DNA of 64,000 bases, taken from Paraburkholderia sp. BL21I4N1. Lineage in GTDB: Bacteria; Pseudomonadota; Gammaproteobacteria; Burkholderiales; Burkholderiaceae. The stretch is taken from the NCBI RefSeq assembly GCF_002973525.1, contig NZ_PVEN01000019.1, positions 62,001 to 126,000 of the forward strand, read 5' to 3'. A program made the position numbers and the translations under genes. The notes beneath the pieces are model-generated. The model was given only the letters and a program-made list of their open reading frames with translations. It was not told the origin of the DNA and searched no databases. This document shows, piece by piece, positions 1 to 7,973 of the stretch; positions within the stretch are counted from its first letter, which is position 1, and every line of letters starts with the position of its first letter.

Positions 1-1
1 G

Positions 2-1450
2 ACGCAGGAGCGGACATTGGCCGTGGTGAAGCGCATGGAAGCGATTCTCCACGCCGAGCCGGCGATTGCGAACGTGACCAGTGTGATCGGCTGGAGCTTT
101 GCTGGCAGTGGGCAGAACGTGGCGATGGGCTTCGTCGAACTCAAGGACTGGGACAAACGCGATACCGACGCGCTGGTGTTGCGCGACCGTCTCAACGAGA
201 AGTTCGACAAGATTCTAGAGGGCGACGTCGAAGCGCAATTGCCGCCCGCGGTGCCGGGCGTGGGCCATTCGGACGGCTTCGTGTTCCGCCTGGAGGATCG
301 CGGCGGGGTGGGACTCGACGCGCTGAAGGCCGCGCGCGAGCAACTGTTCGCGCAGGCCAAGGCGAGTCCGGTGCTGGCCTCGGTGCATTCGGAAGATCTG
401 CCCGACGCGCCGCGCGTGGAGCTCATCATCGACCGGGCCAAAGCATATGCGCTCGGCGTGCAGTTCGAACGCCTCACCGACGTGCTGGGCAGTACTTTCG
501 GTTCGACCTATATCGACGACTTTCCGGCCGGCGGCCGGATGCGCCGTGTCGTGATTTCCGCCGACGCCGCCACCCGCATGACCGAAGACGATCTGCTCGC
601 GCTCTCCGTGCCGAACGCGACGGGCGGCATGGTGCCGCTGTCGGCCATCGCAACCCGCCACTGGACCATCGGCCCGGTGATGCTGACGCGCTACAACGGC
701 TACCCGTCGCTCGACGTGAGCGGCCATGCGGCGCCCGGCTATAGCTCCGGCGCGGCGATGGCGGAGATGGAACGGCTGGCCGCTTCGTTGCCGGTCGGCG
801 TCAGCTACGACTGGGTCGACGCGGCGCGCGAGGAAACCGCAGCCGCGAAGCTCACGCCGATGCTGATCGGCCTGTCGCTGCTAGCGGTGTTCATGGCGCT
901 CGCCGCGCTGTACGAGAGCTGGACGATTCCGCTGGCGGTGCTGATGGTCGTGCCGCTCGGCGTGATCGGCGCGGTCAGCGCGGTGCTGCTGCGCGGCATG
1001 CCCAACGACGTGTACTTCAAGGTCGGCATGATTACCGTGATCGGCCTGGCGGCGAAGAACGCGATTCTGATCGTGCAGTTCGCGCGCGATCTGTATCAGC
1101 GTGGCATGCCGTTGTCGCGCGCCGTGACCGAAGCCGCGGGCGCACGCTTCCGGCCGATCGTGATGACATCGGCGGCGTTTCTGCTTGGCGTCGTGCCGCT
1201 GGTCGTGTCGAGCGGCGCGGGGGCGGAGAGCCGCCGGTCGATCGGCACCGGTGTGTTCGGCGGCGTGCTGGCGGCCACGTTGTTCGGCCTGGTGTTCGCG
1301 CCGGTTGCGTTCCATGCGATCGCGTCGCTGACGCACGGCAAAAAGCGGCTGGCTGCCTTGCATCGCAAGCGCGACGAAAGGCGTGCGGAGCGTACGCAGC
1401 GCGCGCGTTCGGGGGAGGACGAACGCGCGCAACTGACGAACGGGCGCTGA
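2..1450 (+). CDS. RND efflux permease, HAE-1/AcrB type (C-terminal half, 5' partial)
   Basis: The reading frame is open from the first bases of the window, so the gene begins upstream. What remains (about 480 residues) matches the second half of an AcrB-like inner-membrane drug/proton antiporter: a periplasmic porter domain, then the membrane block with AALYESWTIP, VVPLGVIGA, NDVYFKVGMITVIGL, AKNAILIVQFA and RPIVMTSAAF, all hallmarks of HAE-1 transporters. The last 50 residues form a charged Arg/Glu-rich cytoplasmic tail. The substrate cannot be read from this half. The partner adaptor and outer membrane channel are not downstream; they could lie upstream of the window. A two-component system follows after one convergent small gene and could regulate the pump, but that is only proximity. 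Confidence 0.93.
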   Translation, partial: TQERTLAVVKRMEAILHAEPAIANVTSVIGWSFAGSGQNVAMGFVELKDWDKRDTDALVLRDRLNEKFDKILEGDVEAQLPPAVPGVGHSDGFVFRLEDRGGVGLDALKAAREQLFAQAKASPVLASVHSEDLPDAPRVELIIDRAKAYALGVQFERLTDVLGSTFGSTYIDDFPAGGRMRRVVISADAATRMTEDDLLALSVPNATGGMVPLSAIATRHWTIGPVMLTRYNGYPSLDVSGHAAPGYSSGAAMAEMERLAASLPVGVSYDWVDAAREETAAAKLTPMLIGLSLLAVFMALAALYESWTIPLAVLMVVPLGVIGAVSAVLLRGMPNDVYFKVGMITVIGLAAKNAILIVQFARDLYQRGMPLSRAVTEAAGARFRPIVMTSAAFLLGVVPLVVSSGAGAESRRSIGTGVFGGVLAATLFGLVFAPVAFHAIASLTHGKKRLAALHRKRDERRAERTQRARSGEDERAQLTNGR

Positions 1451-1452
1451 CG

Positions 1453-1486
1453 GAGACGTTGCGGTTTCAACCAACCGCAACGTCTC
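1453..1486 (+). terminator. Stem-loop between convergent genes
   Basis: A perfect 14-bp stem (GAGACGTTGCGGTT and its complement) with a 6-nt loop lies 2 nt after the stop codon of the RND gene and before the end of the convergent DUF4148 gene. There is no clear T-run on either side, so it may act as an mRNA 3' end stabiliser or a weak terminator rather than a classic intrinsic terminator. Confidence 0.6.
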
Positions 1487-1555
1487 GCGAAGCTTTCACC
1501 CTGTACGCTGTGCGGGGTAATGCGTTGAACCACACAGGGCTGCGTCGCGCGACGC

Positions 1556-1921
1556 TCAGCCTGCCGGTTGATTCGGCACCGCTTGCGCCGCTGCGGGCGC
1601 TCCCGCACCAGCCGGCGACTGCGTCGCACTGGCCGACACATGCGGCGCCGCTGGCATGCAGTCCGCGCGATATTCGGCTTGCAGCTTCTGCTGGGCCGCT
1701 TCGAGGTCGCTCGGATAGTCGTCGTCGTCGTTGCTGGGGCTGTAGCCTACGGCTTCGAGTTCGCCCAGTTCGTTCATCAATTGCTTGTGCGTCACTTCGC
1801 TCTTTAGCGGCGTGAACGGATAATCGTTGCATTGCTGCTGCGTAAGGCCGGGCGCGGCCATGGCCGATGCGCTACCGATCAGGAGCAGGGAGGCGAGCAG
1901 GGTCTTGGTTGCGAGTTTCAT
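1556..1921 (-). CDS. DUF4148-type small secreted protein
   Basis: This 121-aa protein has a clear signal peptide (MKLATKTLLASLLLIGSASAMAA). A region follows that resembles the DUF4148 motif of Burkholderia proteins: a short helix with LMNELGELEAVGYSPS, then a YPSDLEAAQQKLQAE segment. The tail is Ala/Pro/Gln-rich and probably disordered. The family has no established function. A related small protein lies at 7369-7647. The gene is monocistronic and faces the RND gene. Confidence 0.8.
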   Translation of the reverse strand: MKLATKTLLASLLLIGSASAMAAPGLTQQQCNDYPFTPLKSEVTHKQLMNELGELEAVGYSPSNDDDDYPSDLEAAQQKLQAEYRADCMPAAPHVSASATQSPAGAGAPAAAQAVPNQPAG

Positions 1922-2303
1922 TTTTTACCATCCACGAGAAGGATCGAGTCGGGCCGCCAGTACGATCGGCGGGATGGCTGTAGGCTAGTGGAGGCGGTAT
2001 ACCGAAGCGGCGTCGGCAAAATGAAATATGTTTTATCGAGGCAAGTGGCGGGTTTCAACCACCTTGAAGCGTGCTCGACGCCCTTGCGGCGAACTTAAAT
2101 ATTTCTTCATGAAGCGGATATTCATCCGCCATGCGACCCCGCGTAGCCTGCGGGGATGCACTCGCGTCGAGCGCCGGCAATCGCCCTGGCGCGCGCCCGT
2201 GCACTGAACACGCAAGCCGAATATGGCATCATGTCCTTCTACTGATAACCGGTCGCGTCCGTCGCTTGCATCGGTAGAGCTGGCTGCGGCGCATGCATTG
2301 ATC
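1922..2303. other. Intergenic promoter region between DUF4148 gene and response regulator
   Basis: About 380 bp carry divergent promoters. Visible elements are a GGTATACC palindrome at 1996-2003, a CTTCATGAAG palindrome at 2105-2114 in an AT-rich patch, and a CCCCGC/GCGGGG hairpin just after it. I see no supported gene here. In-frame codons upstream of the regulator's chosen start (from 2223) are open but do not resemble the family. Confidence 0.5.
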
Positions 2304-2981
2304 ATGTCGCGAGTACTCACGATCGAAGATGATGAAATTACCGCGAATGAAATTGTCGGTGAGTTGAAAAGCCGCGGCTTCACCGTGGACTGGGTGGCCA
2401 ACGGCCGCGACGGCATGGCGCGCGCGATCAGCGAAGACTACGACGTGATTACGCTCGACCGCATGCTGCCGGGTGTGGATGGTCTGACGATTCTCACCAC
2501 CATGCGCAGCATCGGCATTCAAACGCCGGTGCTGATGCTGAGCGCTTTGGGCGACGTCGACGAACGGGTGCGCGGTCTGCGTGCCGGCGGCGACGATTAT
2601 CTGACCAAGCCCTTCGATCCCGAAGAAATGACTGCGCGCCTCGAAGTGTTGCTGCGCCGCAGTCAAACGCCGGCTGCGCAACTCGAAACCCATCTGCGGG
2701 TCGGGCCGCTCGAACTCGATCTGATTTCACGCAAGGTGCAGCGCGACGGCGAGGAGATCGTGTTGCTGCCCACCGAGTACCGCGTGCTCGAATTCATGAT
2801 GCGTCATGCCGGCCAGACCATTACGCGCACCATGCTGTTCGAGGCGGTGTGGGGCTATCACTTCGATCCCGGCACCAATCTGATCGACGTACACATGGGG
2901 CGCCTGCGCAAAAAAATCGATCCGCCCGGCGTGACGCAAATGATCCAGACCGTGCGCGGCTCGGGCTACATCCTCGCATGA
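2304..2981 (+). CDS. OmpR-family response regulator (receiver + winged helix)
   Basis: A 225-aa DNA-binding response regulator. The receiver domain (1-118) has the acidic pocket in IEDDE, phospho-acceptor D52 in TLDRMLPG and the conserved K102 in YLTKPF. The C-terminal winged helix (about 130-225) has LPTEYRVLEFMMRHAGQ and VHMGRLRKKI. I chose the ATG at 2304 because family homology begins at MSRVLTIEDDE; an in-frame start at 2223 would add an unrelated extension. The sensor kinase at 2995 follows after 13 bp, so the two form one operon. It is closely similar to the regulators at 15552 and 34957, which suggests paralogous copies. Confidence 0.93.
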   Translation: MSRVLTIEDDEITANEIVGELKSRGFTVDWVANGRDGMARAISEDYDVITLDRMLPGVDGLTILTTMRSIGIQTPVLMLSALGDVDERVRGLRAGGDDYLTKPFDPEEMTARLEVLLRRSQTPAAQLETHLRVGPLELDLISRKVQRDGEEIVLLPTEYRVLEFMMRHAGQTITRTMLFEAVWGYHFDPGTNLIDVHMGRLRKKIDPPGVTQMIQTVRGSGYILA

Positions 2982-2994
2982 ACCAATCTTCCTG

Positions 2995-4392
2995 ATGGAC
3001 ACAACCTTCCCCGCTCAATCTGCGCTCGGGCGGCGCTGGCATTCCACCACCTTTCGCCTGCTTTCCATTTACGCGGTCATTTTTTCGTTTTCGGTGATGC
3101 TGTTGCTGGGCTTCATCGGCTGGGCCGTGACCGGCGATATGGAACGCGAAACCGATGTGGTGATGGACTGGCAACTGATCTACTTCGACTCGCTGCCGGA
3201 CACCGGTATCGCCGATGCGATCCACCGGCGCATCGAGCGCGAGCGCATGCATACGAATTACTACGGCCTGTTCGCGCCGGACGGCCGCCTGATCGCCGGC
3301 GACGTGCTGGTCTATCCGCCGCAGTTGCCCACCACGCGTAAAGGCAAGACGCTCGATCTCGCGCTTTTGATGGGGCGTAACGATCAGGCGCCGGTGGTTC
3401 GCGCGATGGCCGAGCGACGCAAGGACGGCTCGACGCTCGTGATCGCGCGCGATCTCACGCACATTCTGCGGATTCGCGAGGCGGTGATCGATGCGCTGGT
3501 GAGCGGCGGGATTGTCTGCCTGCTCGCGGGGGTGGCTGGCGGCCTGGCGTTGAGCGTGCGGCAAATGCGCCGCCTCAAGGCGATTCGCCGCGTCACGCAG
3601 CGCATTGCACAGGGCGATCTCGCGCAGCGTCTGCCGATTGGCGGACGTGACGAAGTAGATATGCTCGCGCATCTGGTGAACCATATGCTCGCCGAAGTCG
3701 AGCGCCTGATGAACGAAGTGAAGGGCGCTTGCGACGGCATCGCGCACGATCTGCGCACGCCGTTGGCGCATGTGCGGACTTTGCTCGCGCATGCGGCGGA
3801 GCACACTGGAACGCTCGACGACGCCGAATTGTCGACGCTGGTGGAGCGCGCCCGCACCGAGACGGATGCATTGCTCGACCGCTTCCGCGCGATGTTGCGG
3901 ATCTCCGAGATCGGCACCTTGCAGCGGCGCGGCGGGTTTGGCGAAGTGCAACTGGAGACCTTGATTCAGGAGGTCGGCGAGCTTTACGAGCCGCTCGCGG
4001 AGAGTCGCGGGATTCAACTTTCGGTGCATGCGCAACCGGTTGAGGCGATTCATGGCGATCGCGCGTTGCTGTTCGAGGCGTTGAGCAATCTGGTGGACAA
4101 CGCAATCAAGTTCACGCCCGAAGGGGGCGCGGTACGAATGGAACTTCGCCAGACTTCCGCGGGGCCGCAGATGGATATCGTCGATAACGGACCCGGCATT
4201 GCCGCTGATGAACGCGATGCCGTGTTGCAGCGGTTTTATCGTGGCGAGAGCACCCGGCACCTGTCCGGATCGGGTCTTGGCCTGAGCATTGTTTCAGCGG
4301 TGATGCGAGTGCACGACTTCACGATGAAGATCGGCAGTGCGCAGCCGGGCGCGAAGATTTCCATCGAATGCTGGTCGAGGACGTTGGCATGA
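2995..4392 (+). CDS. Sensor histidine kinase, partner of the 2304 regulator
   Basis: A 465-aa membrane sensor kinase. A first transmembrane helix lies near residues 20-47, then a periplasmic sensing segment of about 115 residues, a second helix near 163-185 and a HAMP linker (RRVTQRIAQGDLAQRLP). The dimerisation domain has the phospho-acceptor His in GIAHDLRTPLAHVR. The ATPase domain has the N box (NLVDNAIKFTP), G1 (DNGPGIA) and G2 (GSGLGLSIV). All catalytic boxes are intact. It probably phosphorylates the regulator encoded 13 bp upstream. The signal is unknown. Confidence 0.93.
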   Translation: MDTTFPAQSALGRRWHSTTFRLLSIYAVIFSFSVMLLLGFIGWAVTGDMERETDVVMDWQLIYFDSLPDTGIADAIHRRIERERMHTNYYGLFAPDGRLIAGDVLVYPPQLPTTRKGKTLDLALLMGRNDQAPVVRAMAERRKDGSTLVIARDLTHILRIREAVIDALVSGGIVCLLAGVAGGLALSVRQMRRLKAIRRVTQRIAQGDLAQRLPIGGRDEVDMLAHLVNHMLAEVERLMNEVKGACDGIAHDLRTPLAHVRTLLAHAAEHTGTLDDAELSTLVERARTETDALLDRFRAMLRISEIGTLQRRGGFGEVQLETLIQEVGELYEPLAESRGIQLSVHAQPVEAIHGDRALLFEALSNLVDNAIKFTPEGGAVRMELRQTSAGPQMDIVDNGPGIAADERDAVLQRFYRGESTRHLSGSGLGLSIVSAVMRVHDFTMKIGSAQPGAKISIECWSRTLA

Positions 4393-4427
4393 GCTTGCGT
4401 TCCTTTCTTGTCATGACGGGGGGATGA

Positions 4428-5147
4428 ATGCGCGTCCTGTTCGTGGGGCCGTCGCATCCGGAAGCGGCGTGGCTTTTCAAGGCGCTGCAGGAGAGTGCGC
4501 ATAGTTTGCAGCGTGCCGACGATCTGCGCGATGGGGTTTTTCTTGCGGGGCAGGAGCCCTTCGATGCGATTGTTTTGATGGTGCTGGAGGGAAGCGCTTA
4601 TTCCGCGCTGCTGGAGTTTGTGGCGGAGTTTGCCGTTGCCGGGAGTGGGGCGGCGATTGTGGCTGTGTTGGGAGTGGCTTCCGCGCAGGATCGCACTCGG
4701 GTTTTGCGGGCTGGCGCGGATGCCTGTTTTTGTCAGCCTTATTCGTTTATTGAAATGCATGAGCGGATGCAGGCTTTGCAGAGGGTTGGGCGCGGTGGTG
4801 GGTTAGGTGCGGGCTCCGCTTCTGGGGGTTCTGTGTCTGTCGCCGGGGTTTCCTTCGTTGAAGTGCCTTCGCTCGATGCCGCGACTCGGGAACTGGTTTT
4901 TCAGGGGCGTAGGGTTGCCGTTACGCGGCGGGAGTTTCTTTTGCTTGAGTGTCTGTTGCGGCAGGTGAATGCGCCGGTTGCAAGGGATCAGCTTATTCGC
5001 TACGCGTGGCCGGAGAAGGATGATGTGGATCCTTCTAGCGTTAATCTTGTTGTTTCTCGGCTTCGGAGGAAGATTTTTGGGGTTGTGCCTGAGGTTAGGA
5101 TTGAGACTGTTAGTCGGTTTGGGTATCAGGTTTCTGTTGGGGTTTGA
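4428..5147 (+). CDS. OmpR-type regulator with degenerate (non-phosphorylatable) receiver
   Basis: 239 aa. The C-terminal winged helix is convincing (VTRREFLLLECLLRQ, SSVNLVVSRLRRKIF, FGYQVSVGV). The N-terminal half folds like a receiver but has lost its chemistry: the acidic pair is replaced by VGPSH, the phospho-acceptor position aligned to FDAIVLMVLEG is Met51, and the conserved Lys is Gln in CQPY. It therefore probably acts without phosphorylation, or responds to another signal. It follows the kinase gene by 35 bp and may share its transcript. Codon use becomes strongly G+T rich on the coding strand towards the 3' end, just before the repeat. Confidence 0.82.
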   Translation: MRVLFVGPSHPEAAWLFKALQESAHSLQRADDLRDGVFLAGQEPFDAIVLMVLEGSAYSALLEFVAEFAVAGSGAAIVAVLGVASAQDRTRVLRAGADACFCQPYSFIEMHERMQALQRVGRGGGLGAGSASGGSVSVAGVSFVEVPSLDAATRELVFQGRRVAVTRREFLLLECLLRQVNAPVARDQLIRYAWPEKDDVDPSSVNLVVSRLRRKIFGVVPEVRIETVSRFGYQVSVGV

Positions 5148-5154
5148 GTGGTTA

Positions 5155-5405
5155 TTTTTTTGGCCTTTCCTTGAATTCACGGTGGTCTATTAGCGTTCCC
5201 CCTGTGCGGGGGGGCACCTACTTTTCTTTGCCTGCCGCAAAGAAAAGTAGGCAAAAGAAAGCGGCTCACACCGCTAACTCTTAAGCGGGTCCCCCGCGCA
5301 GTCACGGTAGTGGCTCATCTGGAATCCGTCTTCTCGCGCACTCCGCGCCAGTGGCACAGCCGTCATTCTTCCGGCGGCGCTGCGCGCGCCCCGCGGTCGC
5401 TCACT
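5155..5405 (+). repeat. Left arm of a long inverted repeat (dispersed repeat family, copy 1)
   Basis: From the T7 run at 5155 the sequence is almost exactly complementary to 5750 reading backwards, strongly for about 185 bp and weakly to about 5372. The arm contains a perfect 15-bp hairpin at 5217-5251 (CCTACTTTTCTTTGC, 5-nt loop). The same unit, including a further segment to about 5405, recurs at 34649-34873 in the same orientation and as a deleted remnant at 35830-35910. No protein-coding potential is credible here. Confidence 0.9.
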
Positions 5406-5539
5406 AGAACCGACCTCCGAAATCTTGAGTGTGTCGGCGCCTCGCCGAGGCGAAGCCGACGGCTCCCACAATCCAAAAGCGAAGCCACTGGTGTCCACGC
5501 CGACCCCTCCGGCGAGCGCATCGCGCGAGACGGGATGAA

Positions 5540-5750
5540 TGATGCCTTTGTCACTAAAGCGGAATGTGCGAGGGCACGGATTCCAGATGCACCACTACCG
5601 TGGCTGCGCGGGGGACCGCTTCATGGTTAGCGGTTTGAGCCGCTTTCTTTTGCCTACTTTTCTTTGCGGCAGGCAAAGAAAAGTAGGTGCCCCCCCCGCA
5701 CAGGGGGAACGCTAATAGACCACCGTGAATTCAAGGAAAGGCCAAAAAAA
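5540..5750 (-). repeat. Right arm of the long inverted repeat (copy 1, inverted)
   Basis: This is the inverted partner of the 5155 arm. It has the same hairpin core (5653-5687) and ends with AAAAAAA at 5744-5750, which mirrors the T7 run at 5155-5161. The spacer between arms, about 5406-5539, holds no recognisable gene. The pair could form a very large cruciform, or a long RNA hairpin if transcribed through. The flank beyond this arm is C+A rich, the mirror image of the G+T rich flank on the left. Confidence 0.9.
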
Positions 5751-5925
5751 CCAGACCCAAACCCAGCAAAAACCCCCAGGTCAATGATCAATTAATGAAA
5801 AACCCAACGCACAAACTGAAACACTGCCTTGCAGTCGCACCACTTTCCAGCCTAGCTATATTGACCCCCGCGGCAAAAAAAACCCCCATAGCCATCAGGC
5901 ATCCTATTTAAACGAAAGGTGATTC

Positions 5926-7041
5926 ATGAATCAAAAGATGAAGCTGGCACACTTGCTCGGAGCCCTGCTATGCGCCGGCGTAGCAACCACCGCGCATGCG
6001 CAAAGCAGCGTCACGCTCTACGGCATTCTCGATACCGGTCTCGACTTCGCCAGCAACGTCAACGGCAACCACCTCTACCAGATGGCCAGCGGTGTCAGCG
6101 CCGGCAGCCGCTGGGGTGTAAGAGGTAAAGAAGATCTGGGCGGCGGCCTCGCAGCAATCTTCGATCTGGAAAGCGGCTTCAATTCGACCAACGGCAGCCT
6201 CGGCAGCGGCCTCGCATTCTCCCGCAATGCCTACGTTGGCCTCGACAGCAAAACGCTCGGCACGGTCACCCTCGGTCGTCAATGGGATCCGCTCGTCGAC
6301 CTGATCGAGCCGTTCTCGCTCAACGACAGCTACGGCGGCTGGTACTTCTCCCACCCGAACGATATGGATAACCTCGATAACGGTTTCGCCATCAGCAATG
6401 CCGTGAAGTACACGAGTCCCACCATCGGCGGCTTCACCGGCGAGGCACTCTATTCGTTCGGCGGCCAGGCCGGCCAGTTCTCGAATAACTCCGCCTATAG
6501 CGCGGCCGCCTCGTACACGAACGGTCCGTTCTCGATCGGCGCCGGCTACCTGCGTGTCAACGACCCGGAACAGGCAGTCCAGAGCTATCAGAACGGCTCT
6601 GGCTTCACCAACGCGGTGTACGGCAATTACCTCGCGAACGCGCGCAGCCAGGGCATCTTCGCGGCCGGCGCGTCGTATCAGCTCGGCAAGTTCAAACTGA
6701 TGGGCAACTTCACCAACGTCGACTTCCAGCAAGGCGATGCGGGTCAGGACGTCAAGTTCCAGAACTATGAATTCGCGGGTACGTTTGCCGCCACCAGCCA
6801 GCTCAATCTCGCGGCCGGCTACACATACACGGATGGCCGCGATCATGCGACCAACCAGGAACCGAAGTATCAGCAGCTCAACCTGAGCGCGGAATACGAA
6901 CTGTCGAAGCGCACCGCCGTTTACGCACTGGCTGCATTGCAGAAAGCTAGCGGCGGCGCGGTCGCGCAAATCGCCGGCTTCGATCCGTCGTCGAACGGTA
7001 AGCAGGTGGTGGGACGCGTCGGTCTGCGTCACTCGTTCTAA
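5926..7041 (+). CDS. Outer membrane porin (Burkholderia OmpC-like, trimeric 16-strand family)
   Basis: A 371-aa general porin. It has a signal peptide (about 1-25, ending AHAQ), then the family opening SSVTLYGILDTGLDF and the diagnostic SRWGVRGKEDLGGGL and TVTLGRQWDPL segments, and ends in a terminal Phe (GLRHSF) as outer membrane barrels do. GAAAGGTG lies 6 nt before the ATG. The start codon sits inside a GATTCATGAATC palindrome. An intrinsic terminator follows directly, so the gene is monocistronic. Substrate preference cannot be predicted. Confidence 0.95.
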   Translation: MNQKMKLAHLLGALLCAGVATTAHAQSSVTLYGILDTGLDFASNVNGNHLYQMASGVSAGSRWGVRGKEDLGGGLAAIFDLESGFNSTNGSLGSGLAFSRNAYVGLDSKTLGTVTLGRQWDPLVDLIEPFSLNDSYGGWYFSHPNDMDNLDNGFAISNAVKYTSPTIGGFTGEALYSFGGQAGQFSNNSAYSAAASYTNGPFSIGAGYLRVNDPEQAVQSYQNGSGFTNAVYGNYLANARSQGIFAAGASYQLGKFKLMGNFTNVDFQQGDAGQDVKFQNYEFAGTFAATSQLNLAAGYTYTDGRDHATNQEPKYQQLNLSAEYELSKRTAVYALAALQKASGGAVAQIAGFDPSSNGKQVVGRVGLRHSF

Positions 7042-7058
7042 AACACCCGTACCAAGTC

Positions 7059-7097
7059 AAAGAGCGCGCTGCCCGAAAGGGTAGCGCGCTCTTTTTT
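7059..7097 (+). terminator. Rho-independent terminator of the porin gene
   Basis: AAAGAGCGCGCT and AGCGCGCTCTTT pair around a 12-nt loop, and the stem continues into a T6 run (7092-7097). It starts 17 nt after the porin stop codon. The T-run abuts the stop codon of the convergent lipoprotein gene at 7097. Confidence 0.9.
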
Positions 7098-7255
7098 CAT
7101 GAACCAAAGTAAATGTTGCAGTAACTGGGCGGGCCGACACAATTGTCGGCGGAGGTCGGTGTGGTGCTCGTCGCGCAACCGGATAACAGCAGTCCGGCAG
7201 CCACGGCGGCGACGGCGAACGAAGCGGTTCGTTTGATCGCGGTGCGAAGGGTCAT
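7097..7255 (-). CDS. Small putative lipoprotein (52 aa)
   Basis: The 52-aa product starts MTLRTAIKRT, has a hydrophobic stretch and a lipobox LLLSGC, so it should be lipidated and about 27 residues long when mature. The mature part has two further cysteines (DNC and SYC). It does not match a family I know. No strong Shine-Dalgarno is visible before the ATG at 7255. Support comes from the very typical lipoprotein signal; the function is unknown. Confidence 0.6.
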   Translation of the reverse strand: MTLRTAIKRTASFAVAAVAAGLLLSGCATSTTPTSADNCVGPPSYCNIYFGS

Positions 7256-7368
7256 TGATAGGGGGATGTCAATACAGAGCGTTGCGATGGGCGGCCAGGC
7301 AGGTCCAGACGACAGGGCCACGTGGTGTCCACACGGCGCGCCGTCGGCTGGGGTTCGGCAGAAGCATT

Positions 7369-7647
7369 TCAGTGCGCGTAAATCGTCGAATTCAGATACG
7401 CCAGTTGACCGTCCTTCTCCGCGTGCACCAGTTCCCGATAAACCTGAGCGCGCGTCTTGCCGGGGGTGGCCTGGCCGTACGGCGCGACCCACGAGCCCGT
7501 CACGTTGCCGGTGGTGCTGGTCGTGTTCGCCGCCACTTGCATGGCCGGCGCGGCGTTTTGCTGCGTCGGCGCGGTGGTCGATTGAGCGAAGGCGGAAGCC
7601 GTTGCGGTTGCACCGATAAAAGCGATGGCGAGCGTCAGAGATTTCAT
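7369..7647 (-). CDS. DUF4148-type small secreted protein
   Basis: A 92-aa secreted protein with a signal peptide (MKSLTLAIAFIGATATASAFA), a low-complexity Thr/Gln/Ala linker and the C-terminal DUF4148-like signature GKTRAQVYRELVHAEKDG with NSTIYAH at the end. The ATG at 7647 is preceded by GAGGATTACGAAC, a good ribosome binding site; an upstream in-frame ATG at 7662 overlaps this site and is less likely. The function of the family is unknown. It is followed on the same strand by the lipoprotein gene 113 bp downstream. Confidence 0.82.
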   Translation of the reverse strand: MKSLTLAIAFIGATATASAFAQSTTAPTQQNAAPAMQVAANTTSTTGNVTGSWVAPYGQATPGKTRAQVYRELVHAEKDGQLAYLNSTIYAH

Positions 7648-7973
7648 GTTCGTAATCCTCATAAATCAGTTTGGGTGGCACCGATGCGCGAACCTCAATG
7701 GTTTCGTGGATCGGTTGATGAGAAGGATAGTCAAGCGGCGTTAGCGGATCGGCCGTGTGTGCATGAAAAGAAATTTATCTGCTGGAGCGTCGGCGAAGCG
7801 CTGCTTCGTCGGCCCGTCGCGGACATGTCATGAACATAAAAAACGTTTCATGAAACGACCGGTTTTGATCACGGGTGTGTCACCGCCGCTATTTACATTG
7901 CGGCTACCCGTACGGTGTGCGGGACCGGTCCGTTCTTGCGCGGACTGGTGCCTTCTCTTACCCGGAATCAAAC
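7648..7973. other. Divergent promoter region between DUF4148 gene and second porin, with palindrome
   Basis: No gene is visible in these 326 bp. A perfect 14-bp palindrome, CGTTTCATGAAACG, lies at 7844-7857, about 117 bp upstream of the porin start, in an AT-rich patch (ATAAAAAACGTTTC). It is a plausible regulator site. Its core TTCATGAA also occurs upstream of the genes starting at 2304 and 17166. Confidence 0.45.

Noticed and set aside
1996..2003. GGTATACC palindrome upstream of the 2304 regulator as a member of the TGTATACA regulon
   Set aside because: The outer bases differ from TGTATACA, it stands alone, and the genes around it are unrelated to the catabolic island.
5310..5630. Open frames within the long inverted repeat as a transposase or small protein gene
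   Set aside because: The frames follow the repeat arms, lack start signals and motifs, and are not kept in the copies at 34649 and 35830.
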